Source of the DNA: Pseudoalteromonas sp. R3
GTDB lineage: Bacteria; Pseudomonadota; Gammaproteobacteria; Enterobacterales; Alteromonadaceae
NCBI RefSeq assembly: GCF_004014715.1
Contig: NZ_CP034834.1
Span: forward strand, 1-64,000
Length of the DNA stretch: 64,000 nucleotides
Direction of reading: 5' to 3'
Position numbers and translations under genes: made by a program
Part shown: one piece after another, positions 20,901 through 33,120 of the stretch
Numbering within the stretch: the first letter of the stretch is position 1
Layout of the letters: every line of letters begins with the position of its first letter
Notes under the pieces: model-generated
What the model saw: only the letters and a program-made list of their open reading frames with translations
Databases searched by the model: none
What the model was told of the DNA's origin: nothing

Positions 20901-23900
20901 GTTAATGCCGCGGAAGACAATGACGTATTGATCGCGGGTTCCGGCGCGGAAGCGGGCAACAGTGTGACCGTGACCATCACGGACAACAACAGCTCGGTGA
21001 GCCGCACGGTGACAGCCGACAACTCAGGTAACTGGACGCTGAGCGGCAGTGAGCTGGATGTCAGTGGCCTGAACAATGGCACGCTGACCGTGTCGGCAAC
21101 CCAGGCGGATACGGCGGGTAATACCTCTACCGCAGCGACACAAACCATTACCCTGGATAACGCGGCACCTTCGGCGCTGACCATCACCACACCAATTGAG
21201 ACCGATGGACTCGTCAGTGCGGCGGAGGATAACGACGTACTGATTGCCGGTTCCGGTGCAGAAGCGGGTAACAGCGTAACCGTGACTATCACGGATAACA
21301 ACAGCTCGGTGAGCCGGACGGTGACTGCCGACAACTCAGGTAACTGGACGCTGAGCGGCAGTGAACTGGATGTCAGTGGTCTGAACAATGGCACCCTGAC
21401 GGTGTCGGCAACCCAGGCGGATACGGCGGGTAACACCTCGACCGCGGCGACGCAAACGATTACCCTGGATAACGCGGCACCTTCGGCGCTGACCATCACC
21501 ACGCCGATCGAAACTGACGGACTCGTCAATGCCGCGGAAGACAATGACGTATTGATCGCCGGTTCCGGTGCGGAAGCGGGTAACAGCGTGACTGTCACCA
21601 TCACAGATAATAATTCATCTGTTAGTCGCACGGTGACAGCCGACAACTCAGGTAACTGGACGCTGAGCGGCAGTGAGCTGGATGTCAGTGGCCTGAACAA
21701 TGGCACCCTGACCGTGTCGGCGACACAAGCGGATACGGCGGGTAACACTTCTACCGCAGCCACCCAAACGATTACGCTCGACAATGCCGCGCCATCTGCC
21801 CTAACCATCACGACACCAATTGAAACTGATGGCATTGTGAGTGCGGCGGAGGATAACGACGTACTCATCGCCGGTTCAGGTGCAGAAGCGGGCAATAGCG
21901 TGACTGTGACTATCACCGATAATAGCAGTTCGGTGAGCCGCACGGTGACCGCCGATAACTCTGGCAACTGGACGCTGAGTGGCAGTGAACTGGATGTCAG
22001 TGGCCTGAACAACGGCACCCTGACTGTGTCGGCGACACAAGCGGATACGGCGGGTAACACCTCCACGGCAGCGACGCAAACCATTACTCTGGATAACGCT
22101 GCACCTTCGGCGCTGACCATCACCACGCCGATCGAAAGCGATGGTATTGTGAGTGCGGCGGAAGATAACGACGTACTCATTGCCGGGTCAGGTGCGGAAG
22201 CGGGCAATAGCGTGACGGTGAGCATCACCGACGGTAGTAATACACCGGTAAGTGCAACAGTGACTGCCGACAACTCAGGTAACTGGACGCTGAGCGGCAG
22301 TGAGCTGGATGTTAGCGGCCTGAATAATGGCACCCTGACCGTGTCGGCAACGCAAGCTGATACGGCGGGTAACACCTCTAGCGCAGCAACACAAAGCATT
22401 ACGCTCGACAATGTGACGCCATCAGGCCAATCTGTGGCGATAGATCAAACACTGATTAACCGAGACAATGAATCGGCGCTTAGCTTTACTCTATCTGGCT
22501 TAGAAGGGGCCGGCACATTCACCTATCAAGTTAGCGATGGCACCAATACTGTATCAAGCGATAGTGCAACAACAATCACGGGCAGCAGCCAGCAGTTAAC
22601 AGGCGTTGATGTCAGCACGCTTGATGAAGGCACTTTGACACTGACTGTTATCGTGTCCGATGAAGCGGGCAATGCAGCTGAAGGTGTAACTGCTACAGTG
22701 ACTAAGCAGTATAATGTTGCACCCGTGCTGTCGGGCACACCTGCTACCTCGGTAAATGAAGATGAAGCTTATAGCTTTACTCCGACACTGACCGACTCGG
22801 ACGATGGAGACACCCACACCTACAGTATTGTGAACAAGCCAGACTGGGCAGAGTTCAATACGACAACTGGCGCCCTTACGGGTACGCCAACGGATGGTGA
22901 TGTTGGCACACACGCAAATATTCAAATCTCAGTGTCTGATGGCACTGATCAGGCAACACTGACGGCATTTAGTATTGAAGTAGTAAATACTAATGATGCG
23001 CCGGTTGGACAAGCTTTCACTTTCACGTTGGAAGAAGAGGCGACACTTACCGTCACAGCAGCCAATGGTTTGTTAAGCACGGCTACGGATGATGATACGG
23101 ATAGCGGCGATACCTTAACGGCGAGCGCTGTAAGCCAGCCACAGTACGGCCAGTTGACCTTGAACGCAGATGGCAGCTTCAGTTATCAGCATGATGGCAG
23201 CGAAAATCACAGCGATAGTTTTACTTATCAGGTCACCGACAGTAACAATGCGACGTCTGCGACTCAAACGGTTACACTAACTATCACGCCGGTGGCAGAT
23301 GCGCCAACTGTAGTGGATGACTCTGCAACGACAAATGAAGACACAGCAGTCATTTTCGATCTGCTAACCAATGACAGCGACCCGGAAAATGATTTGGTTG
23401 AAGCTTCAGCTGCAATTGTGACACAGCCTGGCAAAGGGTCTGTGACCATTGCGAATGGCGTTGTGACCTATACACCAAATGCCAATGAAACGGGTCAGGA
23501 TACCTTCACTTATACGGTCAAAGATGCGGCCCTTAATACCTCCGCCGAAGCGACTGTGACAGTGACGATTACTCCTGTGAACGATCAACCTAGCGTACAA
23601 AACTTCACAGTTTCAATAGACGAAGATAATGCCAGTGACGCAATTGCAGTGCGTGCTGGAGCCAGTGATGTTGAAGACGGAACTCCTTCAGGTGATATTG
23701 CTCTTGCTACGCAACCTGCAAAAGGTAGTGTAACCATAGATCAAGAAGCTGGTACTTTGGTGTACACGCCAAATGCAAACGAGACGGGCACAGATACCTT
23801 TACTTATACCATTGCCGATAGCGAAGGCAGTACCTCTGAGTCTGGCTCAGTCACAGTGAATATAGGTGCCGTGAATGACCGTCCCGTAGTTGCTAATGAC

Positions 23901-26900
23901 AGTGTGACCACTAACGAAGATGTCAGCGTGACGCTTGACATACTCGCCAACGATTCGGACGTTGAAGACCAAGGTTTCAATGGAGCTAATGTTACTCTGG
24001 AAGACCAGGGTAGCGGCGCAGGTAGCTATGCTAAAGCAGATGTAAGCATACAGACAGATGGCACATTGCAGATAGCACCGAAACAAGATGAGACAGGCAC
24101 CTTTAGCTTTACTTACACGTTGACTGACAGCGAAGGCCTCAGCTCGGATGCGGCAACCGTGACAGTCACGCTGACGCCTGTTAATGATGCGCCCGTTGCT
24201 ACCGATAATGTTGCACAGTTAATGGAAGAGGGCTCATTTGAAGTCAACGTATTGGGTAATGACACCGATGTAGACGAAAACGATAGCTTTGATGCATCCA
24301 GCGTTACAGTGGTTCAGGCTCCCAGCAGTGGTCAGACGCAAGTCACGGCTGCTGGCGCCATTATTTATACACCGAATACTAACTTCTCCGGAGAAGATAC
24401 CTTTACGTATACGGTAGCGGACGCTGCCGGTGCAGTGTCGAACGAGGCTACGGTTACTATGACGGTGACCGCGGTGAATGATGCACCAGTAATATCGGGT
24501 ACGCCGGCAACAGAAGTTAACGAAGACAGTGCCTACAGCTTTACTCCAACAGCAACGGATGCAGATGCTGATACACTGACCTTTAGTGTGCAGAATTTAC
24601 CATCATGGGCAAGCTTTGATACCACTACAGGTGCATTGACTGGTACGCCAGATAATGATGATGTTGGCGCATATCAGGGGATAGTGATAAGCGCGACGGA
24701 TGGGACTGAAACTGTTAGCCTGACGGCGTTTGATATCACTGTGGTGAATACCAACGACGCGCCAACAATATCAGGTACAGCAGCGACTAGTGTGAGTGAG
24801 GACACAGCGTACAGCTTTACGCCGACAGCCAGCGATGTGGATGTGGATGATAGCTTGACCTTTAGCATTGCCAATCAACCTGTCTGGGCAAGCTTTGATA
24901 CACAAACTGGTACGCTCTCTGGAACTCCCTCCAATGATAATGTAGGTACATTCTCAGATATCGTGATCAGCGTCAGTGATGGCACAGAAACAGTCTCATT
25001 GGCTGCCTTCTCTGTAACCGTTACCAATACTAATGATGCCCCGATCATATCTGGATCGCCATCGACCAGTGTGAATGAAGACACTGGGTACAGCTTTGTG
25101 CCTACGGCGTCGGATGTTGATAGTAGCGATACGCTAACCTTCAGCGTGACAAACCTGCCATCCTGGGCAAGTTTCTCTGCCTCGACTGGTGCGATAACTG
25201 GTACTCCTGGCAACAGTGATGTTGGGACTTATCAGGGAATCGTGGTCAGTGTTACTGATGGCACAGAAACCGCGAGTCTGGATGCATTTGCAATTACGGT
25301 TGTGAATGTCAATGACGCGCCAGTTATCTCAGGTAACCCTGAAACATCCGTAAATGAGGACGCAGCATACAGCTTTACGCCGGTTGCATCAGATATTGAC
25401 GGAGACAGCTTGACCTTCAGTATTGTGAATCAGCCAGCTTGGGCAAGCTTTGATGCACAAACGGGAACCTTGTCAGGCACACCTGCCAACGGCGATGTGG
25501 GTACTACAAGCGACATAGTGATTTCAGTGAGTGACGGCACCACAGCGACTGCTCTGGCAGCTTTCTCGCTCACAGTTGTTAATACCAATGATGCGCCAGA
25601 GATCAGCGGCACCCCGGCGACCAGTGTTAATGAAGATGCAAGCTATAGCTTTACGCCTACTGTCTCTGATGTCGATGCGGGTGACATACTGATATTCTCT
25701 ATCAGCAACCAACCTAGCTGGGCAAGCTTTGATACCTCAACGGGTACGCTATCGGGCACGCCGAGCGACGCAGATGTGGGTACGGATACGCAGATCGTGA
25801 TTACGGTTTCAGACGGTACTACACAACAGTCGCTCAGCGCCTTTGATATTGAGGTAATCAATACGAATGATGCGCCGACAGCTCAAGACTATAGCTTTGG
25901 TCTTGATGAGGGTCAGCTGTTGACCGTGACTACGATGTTGGGTTTACTCAGTAACGCGAGTGACGATGACTTGGATAGCGGCGACAGTCTGTCTGTCAGT
26001 GCGTTGTCGCAACCTCAGCATGGTGTGTTGACCTTAAACGCAGATGGTAGCTTTAATTATCAGCACGATGGTTCGGAGAGTACCAGCGACAGCTTTACCT
26101 TCCAGGTAACCGATGCGCAAAATGCGGCCTCCGCAACACATACTGTGTCGTTAACAATTAACCCGGTTGAGGATGCACCGACAGCGGTTGATGACAGTGC
26201 AACAACCAATGAAGATACAGCGGTACAAATTGCCCTGCTGGACAATGACAGTGACCCAGAAGGCAACATGAACGCAGCTTCGGCTGTTGTTGTTACAGCG
26301 CCTGCTAAAGGGTCTGTGTCCATTGTTAATGGCATAGCAACTTACACGCCTGCAACTAACGAGAATGGTCAGGATAGCTTTACTTATACTGTTGCAGATA
26401 CCGCGCTCAATACCTCTGAGCAGGCAACGGTTGTCGTGACAATCACACCTGTGAATGATGCGCCGGTAGCTGCAAACTTAACTATCAGTACTAATGAAGA
26501 TACCCCTTCAGCGGCATTGGCTGTACGTGCTGCAGCGACTGACATTGAAGATGGTATCCCGACTGGGGAGCTGACACTAAGCAGTACGCCAACTCTTGGT
26601 TTGGTCACGCTGGACCAGGAAGCTGGTACTTTAGTCTATACACCAAACACCAATGAGGTTGGCGAAGAGACCTTCACTTACACCATTACAGACAGTGACG
26701 GGCTGGCTTCGGCCTCAGCCAACATCACTGTCAATATCGGTGCTATCAATGACCGTCCTGTGGTTGGTGACGATTCGGTCACTACAGATGAAGATGTTAC
26801 GGTTGTTCTCGATATCCTTGCCAACGATTCGGATGTGGAAGATCAGGGCTTTAATGGTGCGAATGTCACGCTTGAAGATCAAGGCAATGGTGCTGGTAGC

Positions 26901-29900
26901 TATGCCAAAGCTGACGTCACCATCTTGGCTGATGGCACCTTGGAGATTGCGCCTAAGCAAGATGAAACAGGCTCATTCAGCTTCACCTATACATTAACAG
27001 ACAGCGAAGGGCTAGCTTCGTTACCGGCGACAGTCACCGTCACTTTAACCCCTGTGAATGACGCCCCGGTAGCGGTCGACAATAGTGTTGAACTGCAAGA
27101 AGAAGGGTCGTTTGAAGTTAACGTACTGGGCAATGACTTTGATGTGGATGAAGGAGACAGCTTCGACCTGAGCAGTGTCACCGTTGTGAGTGCAGCTCAG
27201 AATGGTCAAACAACAGTGACAGCACAGGGCACCATTGTTTATACCGCCAATACAAACTACTTTGGTAATGACAGCTTCACCTATACGGTGAAAGATCAGG
27301 CTGGCGCGGTATCAAATGAGGCCACTGTAACACTGAGTGTCACACCGATAAACGATGCGCCAGTTGTCGAAGGGCAGGTATTATCACTCAACGAAGATGA
27401 TACGCTACTAGTTACGCTCAGCGGCACTGATCCTGATGCGGATGTACTCACATACAGCATAGTGTCAGGGGTATCGTCGGGCTCATTACAGCAACAGTCT
27501 GATACAACCTGGTTGTATACGCCGAATGCTGACTTTAATGGCTCAGATAGTTTCAGCTTTATGGCAAATGACGGTGCGCTTGACTCAAATACAGCCACTG
27601 TGTCTCTAACGGTTAATGCTGTTAATGATGCGCCTGTGATTACTGGTACGCCTGATACCTCTGTGGTACACAACACAGCATATAGCTTTACCCCGCAAGC
27701 TTCTGATATTGATGGAGACACTCTGACGTTTGCCATTACCAATCAGCCTGTCTGGGCGCAGTTTGATACTGCAACTGGTACACTATCGGGTACGCCGGGC
27801 AGAGATGACGAGGGTGTATACAGCGATATCGTGATCAGTGTAAGTGACGGTGTAACACAGACCTCTCTGAGTGCATTTGATATTGAGGTTCAGTTTGTTA
27901 ACAACCAGCCGGTTGCAAACAATATGGACGTGGTGGTTAACGAGGATGGCACAACTAGCTTTGTAGCAGATACAACGGACGAAGATGGCGATACCGTTAC
28001 GGTATCCATTGAGCGTCAGCCGGTAAATGGTTTACTTGTGCTACAGGGTAATACTTTCACCTATACGCCGTTTGGCAACTTTAATGGCCTGGACAGCTTC
28101 AGTTATATTGCTAATGATGGCAGCCTGAATTCGACAGCTGGCGAAGTGAAGATCACTATAAATGCGGTCAATGATTTGCCACTGGCAGTGAATGACAGCT
28201 TTGTGTTTGAACCGCAAGCCAACAATACTTACACACTTGATGTACTGGCGAATGATACCGATGCCGATGCAGGAGATGTGCTGAAAATTGTCGGCGCTAA
28301 AGCGTCTGTAGGTAGCGTGTCTATCGTTGATGGGGCGCTGTCTTATGTGGCTCAGGCGGATACCCAAGGCTTGATTGTCATCAACTACCTGATAGAGGAC
28401 AGCCAGAAGGCGCGCAGTAAGGCAACGGCTCAGGTCAGGATCAATTCAGCTCCGTTGACAACTTTGCCAGTGATTACTGTACCTGCCGATGTGACTTTCA
28501 ATGCAACAGGACTATTTACTAAAGTGCCTCTAGGCACAGCAACCGCAGTAGATGGCAATGGCAACACATTGGCAGTATCCCTAGTGGATGGCTCTACTTT
28601 GTTTGCTCCAGGCACGCACTTTGTGTATTGGCAGGCAACAGACAGCCAGGGGCAACAATCTATCGCGACGCAAAATGTATTTGTGAACCCGCTTGTTTCG
28701 CTTGAGAAAAACAGTGAAGTTGCGGAAGAACAAAGCCACACGGTCAATGTGTTCCTGAATGGCCCAGCGCCAAATTATCCGGTGACCATTCCATATACTG
28801 TTTCGGGAACTGCCGACGCAGCAGACCATGATTTGGTAGATGGTCAGGTAGTGATTGAGTCTGGCACCTCAGCTCAAATCAGTTTCAATATCTTTGGTGA
28901 TGGGGTCATCGAGGGTAACGAAAATATCGTCATCACATTGGCCGATTCGTTGAACCGAGGAGCTAAATCGTCTACGACGGTAACCATTGTTGAAGAAAAC
29001 GTCGCACCTACCGTCTCCGTCAAAGTGGAGCAGGCTGGTGAAGTACGTTCATTGCTGACTATTAATGATGAGCTGGTCACGGTGACAGCTACTGCCAGAG
29101 ATGCGAATCCGCAGGATAACGTGACGCTGGCCTGGAATGCTGTTGATAATGCACTGACCGATCAGAGTGCAGATGAAAATACTTTTGTATTCAGTACCTC
29201 AGAGTTAGCAGAGGGTATTTATCAGTTGACGGTGACCGCAACAGATGACGCCCAGCCTAGCCTTTCTTCCAGAAGGGATATTTATCTTGAGGTGGTTGCT
29301 GAACTACAGGCGCTAACTCAAGTTGATACCGATGGTGACTTAATTCCAGATGATGAAGAAGGTTACGCCGACTCAGATGGCGATGGTATACCTGACTTCC
29401 AGGATGCCATCACTGAGTGTAACGTCATGCAGGAACAAGCTGCTGAGTCTAATCAGTTCCTAGTTGAGGGTGAGCCAGGTGTTTGTATACGTAAGGGTGC
29501 AACGGTGGCGCAAAACTCAACAGGTGGTGTTCAGCTGCTCGAAAGTGAACTGCCTGGCGATGAAAATGCGGTAAATATCGGTGGCCTGTTCGACTTTATT
29601 GCAACAGGGTTACCACAGGCAGGAGACACCTACACCATTGTTATCCCACAGCGCAGACCTATTCCTGCAAATGCTGTGTATCGTAAATTTAAAAACGATG
29701 GTTGGGTTGACTTTGTGGTGGCCGATGGCAACGCAATATTGTCTGCCAAAGGTGAACCTGGATATTGTCCTCCTCCTGGTAGTAATGAGTGGACCGATGG
29801 CATCACAGAGGGTGATTGGTGTGTGCAATTGCAAATTGTTGATGGTGGTCCTAACGACGACGATGGCATTGCCAACCGCAGTGTCGTTGATCCAGGTGGT

Positions 29901-31160
29901 ATAGCTGTTCCCAGAACAGATAACACCTTGCCTGTGGCTGTTGCTGATGAGGTTACCGTTGCATCGGGACAACAGATAGTAATAGATGTACTGGAAAATG
30001 ATACTGACGCAGATGGTAACCCACTGATGATTACCGGGGCTACGGTTGACTTTGGAACAGTGCGCATTGAAGACAATAAGCTGGTTTATATGCCACCTGC
30101 AACTTTCGTTGGTGTGGCTACTATTGAATACAGTATTTCAGATGGACAAGGCGGAACCTCAAACAGTCAGGCGATTGTCAATTTGACTGTAAATAGTGCG
30201 CCTAAAACGACACTTGATGTTGCTTCGACAAATGACCAGACGACGCTTGTGATCGATGTACTTGCCAACGACACAGACGCGGAGGGAGATCAACTATTCC
30301 TGATAAGCGCCACCGCGACACATGGTCAGGCAACGGTGAACATCGATGGCACATTAACTTACGTGCCCAAAGTGGGCTTCTCTGGTGAGGATGTGATCAT
30401 CTACCAGGTCAGAGATAGTAATGGCGCTGTCAGCCAGGGCATAGTGAAAATAACAGTATCAGCTCACCAGAGCGTGAGTGTGGAAAATTCATCTTCGGGT
30501 GGTTTAGGAGGACTATTAGTGATCATGATGTCGGCATTAATTTTGCGCCGTCGTAACAGTAAGTTACCTGCATATACGCTGTTAACTACCAGTTGTTTAC
30601 TGGCAAACCCTGCTTTGGCAGAGCAGTGGCGTGTACAGGCAACAGTAGGCCAGGCTGAGGCTGATTATCAGGCTCCGTCATCTGTTGGTGGACTAACAGT
30701 TGGTGCGGTAGATGATAGTAGTGATTCTTGGTCAGCCGGGGCTTTTTACGAGCTTATGCCGAAGTGGCAGGTTGGTGTCCGTTTCATAGACCTGGGTCAG
30801 GGGCGTCTGTCGCTTAGCGGTCAGTCACTGACACCTGATACTGTTCATGAGCTAGTTGCGCGCGCAACGCCGGTACTTCCAGAAGGGTTTGCGCTACAAA
30901 CAGGCTATGAGTTATTGCGCCATGAACGCTTTAGCGCGGAACTGTTTTTAGGGGCATTTGATTGGAAATACCAGATAGACAGTACCCGTAATAGCAAGCA
31001 TTTGCGCCAGTACGAAAAGGAAGGAACCAGTGCTTATGGTGGTATTACACTAGGCTATGATGTCTTTGATAATACGGCAGTTAACATCAGTTACAGCTAC
31101 TACAACCTAAGTGAAAATGCGATTAGTGAGATTTCAGCTGGGCTTAGCCTGAGGTTCTGA
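11967..31160 (+). CDS. Giant Ig-like/cadherin-repeat surface protein ending in GlyGly-CTERM-like anchor plus in-frame outer-membrane beta-barrel
   Basis: 6397 residues. Sec signal peptide 1-26. Order by nucleotide: unknown beta-rich N-domain; SbsA-type Ig-like domain (about 12600-12970); degenerate repeats of roughly 110 residues (about 13430-15350); RTX-like Gly/Asp repeats (about 15350-15460); cadherin-like and Ig-like segments; 17 near-identical Ig-like units (17103-22412); long tandem-95 cadherin-like tract with recurring NDAP and [10 protein letters not shown] signatures (about 22700-28440); HYR-like and Calx-beta-like modules (28450-29010); thrombospondin-3-like Asp-rich calcium loops (about 29320-29400); choice-of-anchor-U-like module (about 29520-29930); two more tandem-95 units; GlyGly-CTERM-like [20 protein letters not shown] at about residues 6178-6197; a second signal-like stretch ending ANPALA; and a 182-residue beta-barrel ending in Phe. 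No stop separates the last two parts. Likely a calcium-stabilised adhesin or biofilm protein; the ligand is unknown. Confidence 0.9.
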   Translation: MRLSKVATAVTSAGISAALFSGNIWAGQKVLDYSSGTGTPTDVRDGASGVPDISLDSAGAVTFILDGGESGDNYTAESFAVAFSSFYATGFIGNSGASATDKGYKLLENSGTHFSFDGITFVRAGDTDAERRVRFTGFKDGAQTVTVDLTPPVASGVGTTFSFTRSSDFNNALWQDIDTLIITFPDTDPASAYDSRLAIRNITLDDAVASDSTAPIFVSASSTPNDNATNVSVSNNIVIAFDENLALASGNITIRNVTDNSDFEVFDVASESDGNTASPGAGRVSISSDKVYLNPTSDLTGNRTYAIRIDSGAITDTSSNVFTGISDDTTFNFSTANTTPVVDLDTGSGSSDSSASFSEGSGAVNIASSASATDADSDTIKTITITLTNDQDGASEGLNVTAAAQNALTGVSGASDITLQDTISITGATATPAEVTTFLQAITYNNTSSTPNETARTVSVVINDGSASSTTRTATVSVTDVTAASSTASGFNTSNGTNLNPAITFAGGDETLTIANASHTTGSTASGGTGTDILSVPTSTNLANLTSLSGFETLTPDSGASITLTESQHESFTTINGAGTNQFTLSSADGDGTISGDADIETYVLGAGFTFTLGGAAQSVTGSSSADTVVTGAVTATGTLAGNGGTDVLQLSNGASIAGATVSGFETLTVDANASVTMTEAQHDAFSTVNGSATETITISAATDGFTAASAIETYVLGAANSITLSSAGQNVTGSSGNDTINIAALTATGTLNGAGGTDTLSMSSGASIAGATVSNFENLTLASGASVSMTASQPALFGGTITAAGSETINISGDGNFTTLANVESFSVGDSSTNSRTVTVAAAGTSVTASSSTDAVTFDIGTLSYTGTLTGDGTTADTISMSSGANISGGTLANIVNLTLASGASVTMTPAQNASFTGTVTAAGSETITISGDGDFTTLTGIETYSVNDDSTNTRTITVTNASATIDATVSNDAITFDIAGSAFNGSLVGDPTTGDTVSASDGADVSSGGFTNIGTLSLASGATVAIDVANVANNFTTAITGAAGSETLKLMDGGTFNFANTSVSEIENLAIGTNNIFNITLTDNFDSNGNSVTISNAVGFALSNAITLNASALSGDTINMTATDFDGNDTITGGSGTDTIRPGGGTDSMTGNAGNDNFVGDASDLNGDTITDLSVGDIITINSVTGLTTSNVRFSGTSTLQIDTNSTDFSSIEVAISLSNAPANSLDFTVADNGANTDITFITPNDVPAFSNLNGGQTFTENGSAIVIDSDVLIADTELDALDSGAGNYNNATLTIARNGGASSQDVFGNNGLLGTLTESSTFTYNSTTVGTVTTNSSGTLVLTFNTNATSAIVDSVLQNITYQNSSEAPPASVTLDYTFNDGTANSTGTNQASVTITAQNDAPTDIALTATAINQSATGASANVATLSTTDVDTGDSHSYTLVSTGASANGTCTADTNNGSFQINGTSLQTQAALSAGSYVVCLQTSDATTTFQKAFTITVNDDVAPNAPSTPDLDAGSDTGSSNSDNNTNDTTPTFSGTAESGSTVRLYSDQEGGGTTVIGTGTATGGNWQITTSALTAGVTHAITAKATDASSNESAASSSLSVTIDTTAPSAPGTPDLDASSDTGTSNTDNVTNDTTATFTGSGPNGGAITLISSIDGTVGTGTATLGTWTITTSALSAGTHTMTARSTDTAGNTADGSGLSVTVDTSVAAVSITTPIEVDGIVNAAEDNDVLIAGSGAEAGNSVTVTITDTNNTPVSRTVTADNSGNWTLSGSELDVSALTNGTLTVSATQTDTAGNTSTPATQSITLDNAAPSAVTITTPIETDGIVNAAEDNDVLIAGSGAEAGNSVTVTITDNNSSVSRTVTADNSGNWTLSGSELDVSGLNNGTLTVSATQADTAGNTSTAATQTITLDNAAPSAVTITTPIETDGTVNAAEDNDVLIAGSGAEAGNSVTVTITDNNSSVSRTVTADNSGNWTLSGSELDVSGLNNGTLTVSATQADTAGNTSTAATQTITLDNAAPSALTITTPIETDGLVNAAEDNDVLIAGSGAEAGNSVTVTITDNNSSVSRTVTADNSGNWTLSGSELDVSGLNNGTLTVSATQADTAGNTSTAATQTITLDNAAPSAVTITTPIETDGIVNAAEDNDVLIAGSGAEAGNSVTVTITDNNSSVSRTVTADNSGNWTLSGSELDVSGLNNGTLTVSATQADTAGNTSTAATQTVTLDNAAPSAVTITTPIETDGIVNAAEDNDVLIAGSGAEAGNSVTVTITDNNSSVSRTVTADNSGNWTLSGSELDVSGLNNGTLTVSATQADTAGNTSTAATQTITLDNAAPSAVTITTPIETDGIVNAAEDNDVLIAGSGAEAGNSVTVTITDNNSSVSRTVTADNSGNWTLSGSELDVSGLNNGTLTVSATQADTAGNTSTAATQTITLDNAAPSAVTITTPIETDGIVNAAEDNDVLIAGSGAEAGNSVTVTITDNNSSVSRTVTADNSGNWTLSGSELDVSGLNNGTLTVSATQADTAGNTSTAATQTITLDNAAPSALTITTPIETDGLVNAAEDNDVLIAGSGAEAGNSVTVTITDNNSSVSRTVTADNSGNWTLSGSELDVSGLNNGTLTVSATQADTAGNSSTAATQTITLDNAAPSALTITTPIETDGLVNAAEDNDVLIAGSGAEAGNSVTVTITDNNSSVSRTVTADNSGNWTLSGSELDVSGLNNGTLTVSATQADTAGNTSTAATQTITLDNAAPSAVTITTPIETDGIVNAAEDNDVLIAGSGAEAGNSVTVTITDNNSSVSRTVTADNSGNWTLSGSELDVSGLNNGTLTVSATQADTAGNTSTAATQTITLDNAAPSAVTITTPIETDGLVNAAEDNDVLIAGSGAEAGNSVTVTITDNNSSVSRTVTADNSGNWTLSGSELDVSGLNNGTLTVSATQADTAGNTSTAATQTITLDNAAPSAVTITTPIETDGIVNAAEDNDVLIAGSGAEAGNSVTVTITDNNSSVSRTVTADNSGNWTLSGSELDVSGLNNGTLTVSATQADTAGNTSTAATQTITLDNAAPSALTITTPIETDGLVSAAEDNDVLIAGSGAEAGNSVTVTITDNNSSVSRTVTADNSGNWTLSGSELDVSGLNNGTLTVSATQADTAGNTSTAATQTITLDNAAPSALTITTPIETDGLVNAAEDNDVLIAGSGAEAGNSVTVTITDNNSSVSRTVTADNSGNWTLSGSELDVSGLNNGTLTVSATQADTAGNTSTAATQTITLDNAAPSALTITTPIETDGIVSAAEDNDVLIAGSGAEAGNSVTVTITDNSSSVSRTVTADNSGNWTLSGSELDVSGLNNGTLTVSATQADTAGNTSTAATQTITLDNAAPSALTITTPIESDGIVSAAEDNDVLIAGSGAEAGNSVTVSITDGSNTPVSATVTADNSGNWTLSGSELDVSGLNNGTLTVSATQADTAGNTSSAATQSITLDNVTPSGQSVAIDQTLINRDNESALSFTLSGLEGAGTFTYQVSDGTNTVSSDSATTITGSSQQLTGVDVSTLDEGTLTLTVIVSDEAGNAAEGVTATVTKQYNVAPVLSGTPATSVNEDEAYSFTPTLTDSDDGDTHTYSIVNKPDWAEFNTTTGALTGTPTDGDVGTHANIQISVSDGTDQATLTAFSIEVVNTNDAPVGQAFTFTLEEEATLTVTAANGLLSTATDDDTDSGDTLTASAVSQPQYGQLTLNADGSFSYQHDGSENHSDSFTYQVTDSNNATSATQTVTLTITPVADAPTVVDDSATTNEDTAVIFDLLTNDSDPENDLVEASAAIVTQPGKGSVTIANGVVTYTPNANETGQDTFTYTVKDAALNTSAEATVTVTITPVNDQPSVQNFTVSIDEDNASDAIAVRAGASDVEDGTPSGDIALATQPAKGSVTIDQEAGTLVYTPNANETGTDTFTYTIADSEGSTSESGSVTVNIGAVNDRPVVANDSVTTNEDVSVTLDILANDSDVEDQGFNGANVTLEDQGSGAGSYAKADVSIQTDGTLQIAPKQDETGTFSFTYTLTDSEGLSSDAATVTVTLTPVNDAPVATDNVAQLMEEGSFEVNVLGNDTDVDENDSFDASSVTVVQAPSSGQTQVTAAGAIIYTPNTNFSGEDTFTYTVADAAGAVSNEATVTMTVTAVNDAPVISGTPATEVNEDSAYSFTPTATDADADTLTFSVQNLPSWASFDTTTGALTGTPDNDDVGAYQGIVISATDGTETVSLTAFDITVVNTNDAPTISGTAATSVSEDTAYSFTPTASDVDVDDSLTFSIANQPVWASFDTQTGTLSGTPSNDNVGTFSDIVISVSDGTETVSLAAFSVTVTNTNDAPIISGSPSTSVNEDTGYSFVPTASDVDSSDTLTFSVTNLPSWASFSASTGAITGTPGNSDVGTYQGIVVSVTDGTETASLDAFAITVVNVNDAPVISGNPETSVNEDAAYSFTPVASDIDGDSLTFSIVNQPAWASFDAQTGTLSGTPANGDVGTTSDIVISVSDGTTATALAAFSLTVVNTNDAPEISGTPATSVNEDASYSFTPTVSDVDAGDILIFSISNQPSWASFDTSTGTLSGTPSDADVGTDTQIVITVSDGTTQQSLSAFDIEVINTNDAPTAQDYSFGLDEGQLLTVTTMLGLLSNASDDDLDSGDSLSVSALSQPQHGVLTLNADGSFNYQHDGSESTSDSFTFQVTDAQNAASATHTVSLTINPVEDAPTAVDDSATTNEDTAVQIALLDNDSDPEGNMNAASAVVVTAPAKGSVSIVNGIATYTPATNENGQDSFTYTVADTALNTSEQATVVVTITPVNDAPVAANLTISTNEDTPSAALAVRAAATDIEDGIPTGELTLSSTPTLGLVTLDQEAGTLVYTPNTNEVGEETFTYTITDSDGLASASANITVNIGAINDRPVVGDDSVTTDEDVTVVLDILANDSDVEDQGFNGANVTLEDQGNGAGSYAKADVTILADGTLEIAPKQDETGSFSFTYTLTDSEGLASLPATVTVTLTPVNDAPVAVDNSVELQEEGSFEVNVLGNDFDVDEGDSFDLSSVTVVSAAQNGQTTVTAQGTIVYTANTNYFGNDSFTYTVKDQAGAVSNEATVTLSVTPINDAPVVEGQVLSLNEDDTLLVTLSGTDPDADVLTYSIVSGVSSGSLQQQSDTTWLYTPNADFNGSDSFSFMANDGALDSNTATVSLTVNAVNDAPVITGTPDTSVVHNTAYSFTPQASDIDGDTLTFAITNQPVWAQFDTATGTLSGTPGRDDEGVYSDIVISVSDGVTQTSLSAFDIEVQFVNNQPVANNMDVVVNEDGTTSFVADTTDEDGDTVTVSIERQPVNGLLVLQGNTFTYTPFGNFNGLDSFSYIANDGSLNSTAGEVKITINAVNDLPLAVNDSFVFEPQANNTYTLDVLANDTDADAGDVLKIVGAKASVGSVSIVDGALSYVAQADTQGLIVINYLIEDSQKARSKATAQVRINSAPLTTLPVITVPADVTFNATGLFTKVPLGTATAVDGNGNTLAVSLVDGSTLFAPGTHFVYWQATDSQGQQSIATQNVFVNPLVSLEKNSEVAEEQSHTVNVFLNGPAPNYPVTIPYTVSGTADAADHDLVDGQVVIESGTSAQISFNIFGDGVIEGNENIVITLADSLNRGAKSSTTVTIVEENVAPTVSVKVEQAGEVRSLLTINDELVTVTATARDANPQDNVTLAWNAVDNALTDQSADENTFVFSTSELAEGIYQLTVTATDDAQPSLSSRRDIYLEVVAELQALTQVDTDGDLIPDDEEGYADSDGDGIPDFQDAITECNVMQEQAAESNQFLVEGEPGVCIRKGATVAQNSTGGVQLLESELPGDENAVNIGGLFDFIATGLPQAGDTYTIVIPQRRPIPANAVYRKFKNDGWVDFVVADGNAILSAKGEPGYCPPPGSNEWTDGITEGDWCVQLQIVDGGPNDDDGIANRSVVDPGGIAVPRTDNTLPVAVADEVTVASGQQIVIDVLENDTDADGNPLMITGATVDFGTVRIEDNKLVYMPPATFVGVATIEYSISDGQGGTSNSQAIVNLTVNSAPKTTLDVASTNDQTTLVIDVLANDTDAEGDQLFLISATATHGQATVNIDGTLTYVPKVGFSGEDVIIYQVRDSNGAVSQGIVKITVSAHQSVSVENSSSGGLGGLLVIMMSALILRRRNSKLPAYTLLTTSCLLANPALAEQWRVQATVGQAEADYQAPSSVGGLTVGAVDDSSDSWSAGAFYELMPKWQVGVRFIDLGQGRLSLSGQSLTPDTVHELVARATPVLPEGFALQTGYELLRHERFSAELFLGAFDWKYQIDSTRNSKHLRQYEKEGTSAYGGITLGYDVFDNTAVNISYSYYNLSENAISEISAGLSLRF
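17103..22412 (+). repeat. Array of 17 tandem 312-bp Ig-like coding repeats
   Basis: Seventeen units begin at about 17103, 17418, 17730 and every 312 bases to 22098. The first and last units are 315 bases (one extra codon around a TP pair) and the fifteen internal ones are 312. Each encodes about 104 residues with the constant core [20 protein letters not shown]. Internal units differ mainly by synonymous changes and a few residues (GIVN, GLVN, GTVN or GLVS after ETD). The high identity predicts copy-number variation by recombination and makes the array prone to assembly collapse. It also explains long antisense open frames. Confidence 0.95.
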
Positions 31161-31174
31161 TTTATTTTTCACTG

Positions 31175-31210
31175 TAACAAGGGGGGGCTAAAATGCCCCC
31201 CTTGTTATTT
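31175..31210 (+). terminator. Strong terminator hairpin after the giant adhesin
   Basis: TAACAAGGGGGG (31175-31186) pairs exactly with CCCCCCTTGTTA (31196-31207), loop 9 bases, then TTT. It starts 14 bases after the stop codon. Confidence 0.8.
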
Positions 31211-31269
31211 GCATCTGACTGAAAAACCTAAGTACAATAGGGGCCAATATTGAAAAGCACCCAAACTAA

Positions 31270-32211
31270 ATGACTGCTACGCCACTATCAACTCTATTAA
31301 ACCTCCTTGCTCAACAAGCCAAATTACCCGATGAAATTCAACGCCTGTTCCATGGTCGGGGTCGATGTTATCCGGGGCTTGAACACCTTACCGTCGACTG
31401 GCTTCAGGGACAGCTTCAGGTTTCCTTGTTTAAAGAGCATGACCCACAATGGGTTGAAGCTTTGAAAGCTGGGCTATGTGACCTGATTAAAAGCCCTGAA
31501 TGGAGCCAAAAAACGCAAGCGATATTATTGCAACACCGTTATGCGAGTGGCGCACCTGTTGATATCGTCTATGGTGAGTTGCAAGCAATGCCCGTTGTTA
31601 ACGAGAATGGTCTGAAATTTGGTCTTTCTTTGGGTGCCAAGCAAAATATGGGGCTGTTTCTGGATATGCGCTTGGGTCGCCAGTGGGTGCGCCAACATGC
31701 AGCAGGTAAACGGATACTGAATTTGTTTTCCTATACCTGTGGCTTTTCTGTAGCAGCCATAGCCGGCGGCGCTGAGCATGTTGTAAATCTCGATATGTCA
31801 AAAGCTGCGTTAAAGCAGGGTAAAGTAAATCATCAACTGAATAGCCATGACTTAAACAAAGTTTCTTTTCTGGGTCATGAGTTGTTTAAGTCCTGGGGGA
31901 AAGTGAAAAAGTCAGGGCCCTATGACATGATTGTGATTGACCCACCCAGTTTTCAAAAGGGAAGTTTTGCACTGACTAAGGATTATCAACGTATTTTGAG
32001 GCGTTTGGGTGAATTGCTGACTCCACAGGGCGTTGTGCTTGCTTGTGTCAACTCTCCGGATGTGAGTGCTCAGTTTCTGATAGATGAAATGGCAAGGGAA
32101 GCACCACAAATGCAGTTTGAATCTAGGTTGCCAAATCCTCCTGAGTTCCCGGATATTGATGAAGATAGCAGTCTAAAGTGCCTGGTGTTCAATACGCTAG
32201 GTGCTAGTTAA
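31270..32211 (+). CDS. RlmI/RlmK-like class I SAM-dependent RNA methyltransferase
   Basis: 313 residues, Methyltrans_SAM family. Visible motifs: GLSLGAKQNMGLFLDMRLGR (the GxKTGxFLDQR-like segment), motif I ILNLFSYTCGFSVAA, NLDMSKAALK, and motif IV VIDPPSFQKG. Such proteins methylate 23S rRNA bases. The usual N-terminal PUA domain is absent and is replaced by about 100 residues of other sequence, so the exact target base is not assignable. No clear Shine-Dalgarno precedes ATG 31270. The 3' end overlaps the convergent solute-binding gene by 8 bases. Probably housekeeping. Confidence 0.8.
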   Translation: MTATPLSTLLNLLAQQAKLPDEIQRLFHGRGRCYPGLEHLTVDWLQGQLQVSLFKEHDPQWVEALKAGLCDLIKSPEWSQKTQAILLQHRYASGAPVDIVYGELQAMPVVNENGLKFGLSLGAKQNMGLFLDMRLGRQWVRQHAAGKRILNLFSYTCGFSVAAIAGGAEHVVNLDMSKAALKQGKVNHQLNSHDLNKVSFLGHELFKSWGKVKKSGPYDMIVIDPPSFQKGSFALTKDYQRILRRLGELLTPQGVVLACVNSPDVSAQFLIDEMAREAPQMQFESRLPNPPEFPDIDEDSSLKCLVFNTLGAS

Positions 32212-32953
32212 GTTGCCAGTGAGTTAGGATCTGTTGATATTTTCCTGAGTCTTTGAGCTTAGCCAGGGCTGCTTTTAGCAGTTCAGCTTGCTCCTGGTCA
32301 AAATCCAGCCGGGTTGCAAGGTGAAGCTCTGAAGGAAATGCTGTAACGGCTAATTTGCGTTCTACCTGCTCCGCTGGTAACCCCAGTGCACTGAGCTCTT
32401 TGTTGATGGTTTGTGCATTAGTTAAGACCAAATCGGTACGGCCTTTAAACAGCATTTGCCAGAGTGTCTGATAGTGAGAGACCAAAACTAATTCATGCTC
32501 TTCTGAATACCCTGCGGCGCGCAGGAACCTTTCACTATAGTAGCCGCGAATGGTACTGACCCTATATTGTCTGGCACTGTTTAAGTCGTGCAATGAAAAC
32601 TCGCGCTCTTTCAGGCCAATCAAATAGGCCTGAGCGTGACACATAATACCCAAAAAGCGGTACTGCGTGGCGCGCTCCGGGGTTTTAAGCCATGATAGCA
32701 TGAGCGTATTATTGTGCTCTCTCATCTCATGGAGCGCACGTGCCATCGGCATGATTTCTATACTGCCCTTTAACCCTGTTTCAGTGAGTAGCTGTTGCGC
32801 TATCTCTACAAGCGCACCTGTGGGTTTTTCGTCTGTATCGAGAAAATGATAGGGAGGCAGGTCTTCTGCAACGAATCTGATGCTGGCAGTGTGACCGGAA
32901 AACGGCACAAGGATATACAAAATGAAGAACAAGAACGCAAAACGCATAGACAC
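32204..32953 (-). CDS. Periplasmic solute-binding protein (SBP_bac_3-like), orphan
   Basis: 249 residues. Signal peptide 1-23 (MSMRFAF then a hydrophobic core ending GHTA). The mature part begins IRFVAEDLPPYHFLD and follows the family-3 extracellular solute-binding pattern: GALVEIAQQLL, MARALHEMREHNNTLML, then a second lobe with TIRGYYSERFL and KGRTDLVLTNAQ. No permease or ATPase gene is adjacent, as is common for orphan members in marine gammaproteobacteria that may serve as sensor inputs. The ligand, probably an amino acid or similar small molecule, is not predictable. The stop end overlaps the rRNA-methyltransferase-like gene by 8 bases. Confidence 0.8.
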   Translation of the reverse strand: MSMRFAFLFFILYILVPFSGHTASIRFVAEDLPPYHFLDTDEKPTGALVEIAQQLLTETGLKGSIEIMPMARALHEMREHNNTLMLSWLKTPERATQYRFLGIMCHAQAYLIGLKEREFSLHDLNSARQYRVSTIRGYYSERFLRAAGYSEEHELVLVSHYQTLWQMLFKGRTDLVLTNAQTINKELSALGLPAEQVERKLAVTAFPSELHLATRLDFDQEQAELLKAALAKLKDSGKYQQILTHWQLN

Positions 32954-33120
32954 ACTGCATATATCTTAAAACCAGCAGTGTGCCGTGTTTCTGAATAAAA
33001 ATCCAGTTCATCACCTCAGACCACTTAGATGGAAATCTGAACTAAGCACACCTGCTTTTTACAGATAATGTGCGAGCTGTTTCTCTATGGCCGAGATTAT
33101 AAATAATATAGAGTCGCGTA

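Noticed and set aside
19229..22411. A very long open frame on the minus strand (about 1060 codons) across the Ig-like repeats
   Set aside because: It is exactly antisense to the repeat array and repeats with the same 312-base period; it exists because the repeated codons lack stops in that frame. There is no independent start, Shine-Dalgarno or family similarity.
17103..22412. CRISPR or satellite array
   Set aside because: The units are 312 bases, in frame, and encode Ig-like domains with no spacers.
32204..32953. ABC amino-acid transporter operon
   Set aside because: No permease or ATPase gene is adjacent to this or to the two other solute-binding genes; they are treated as orphans.
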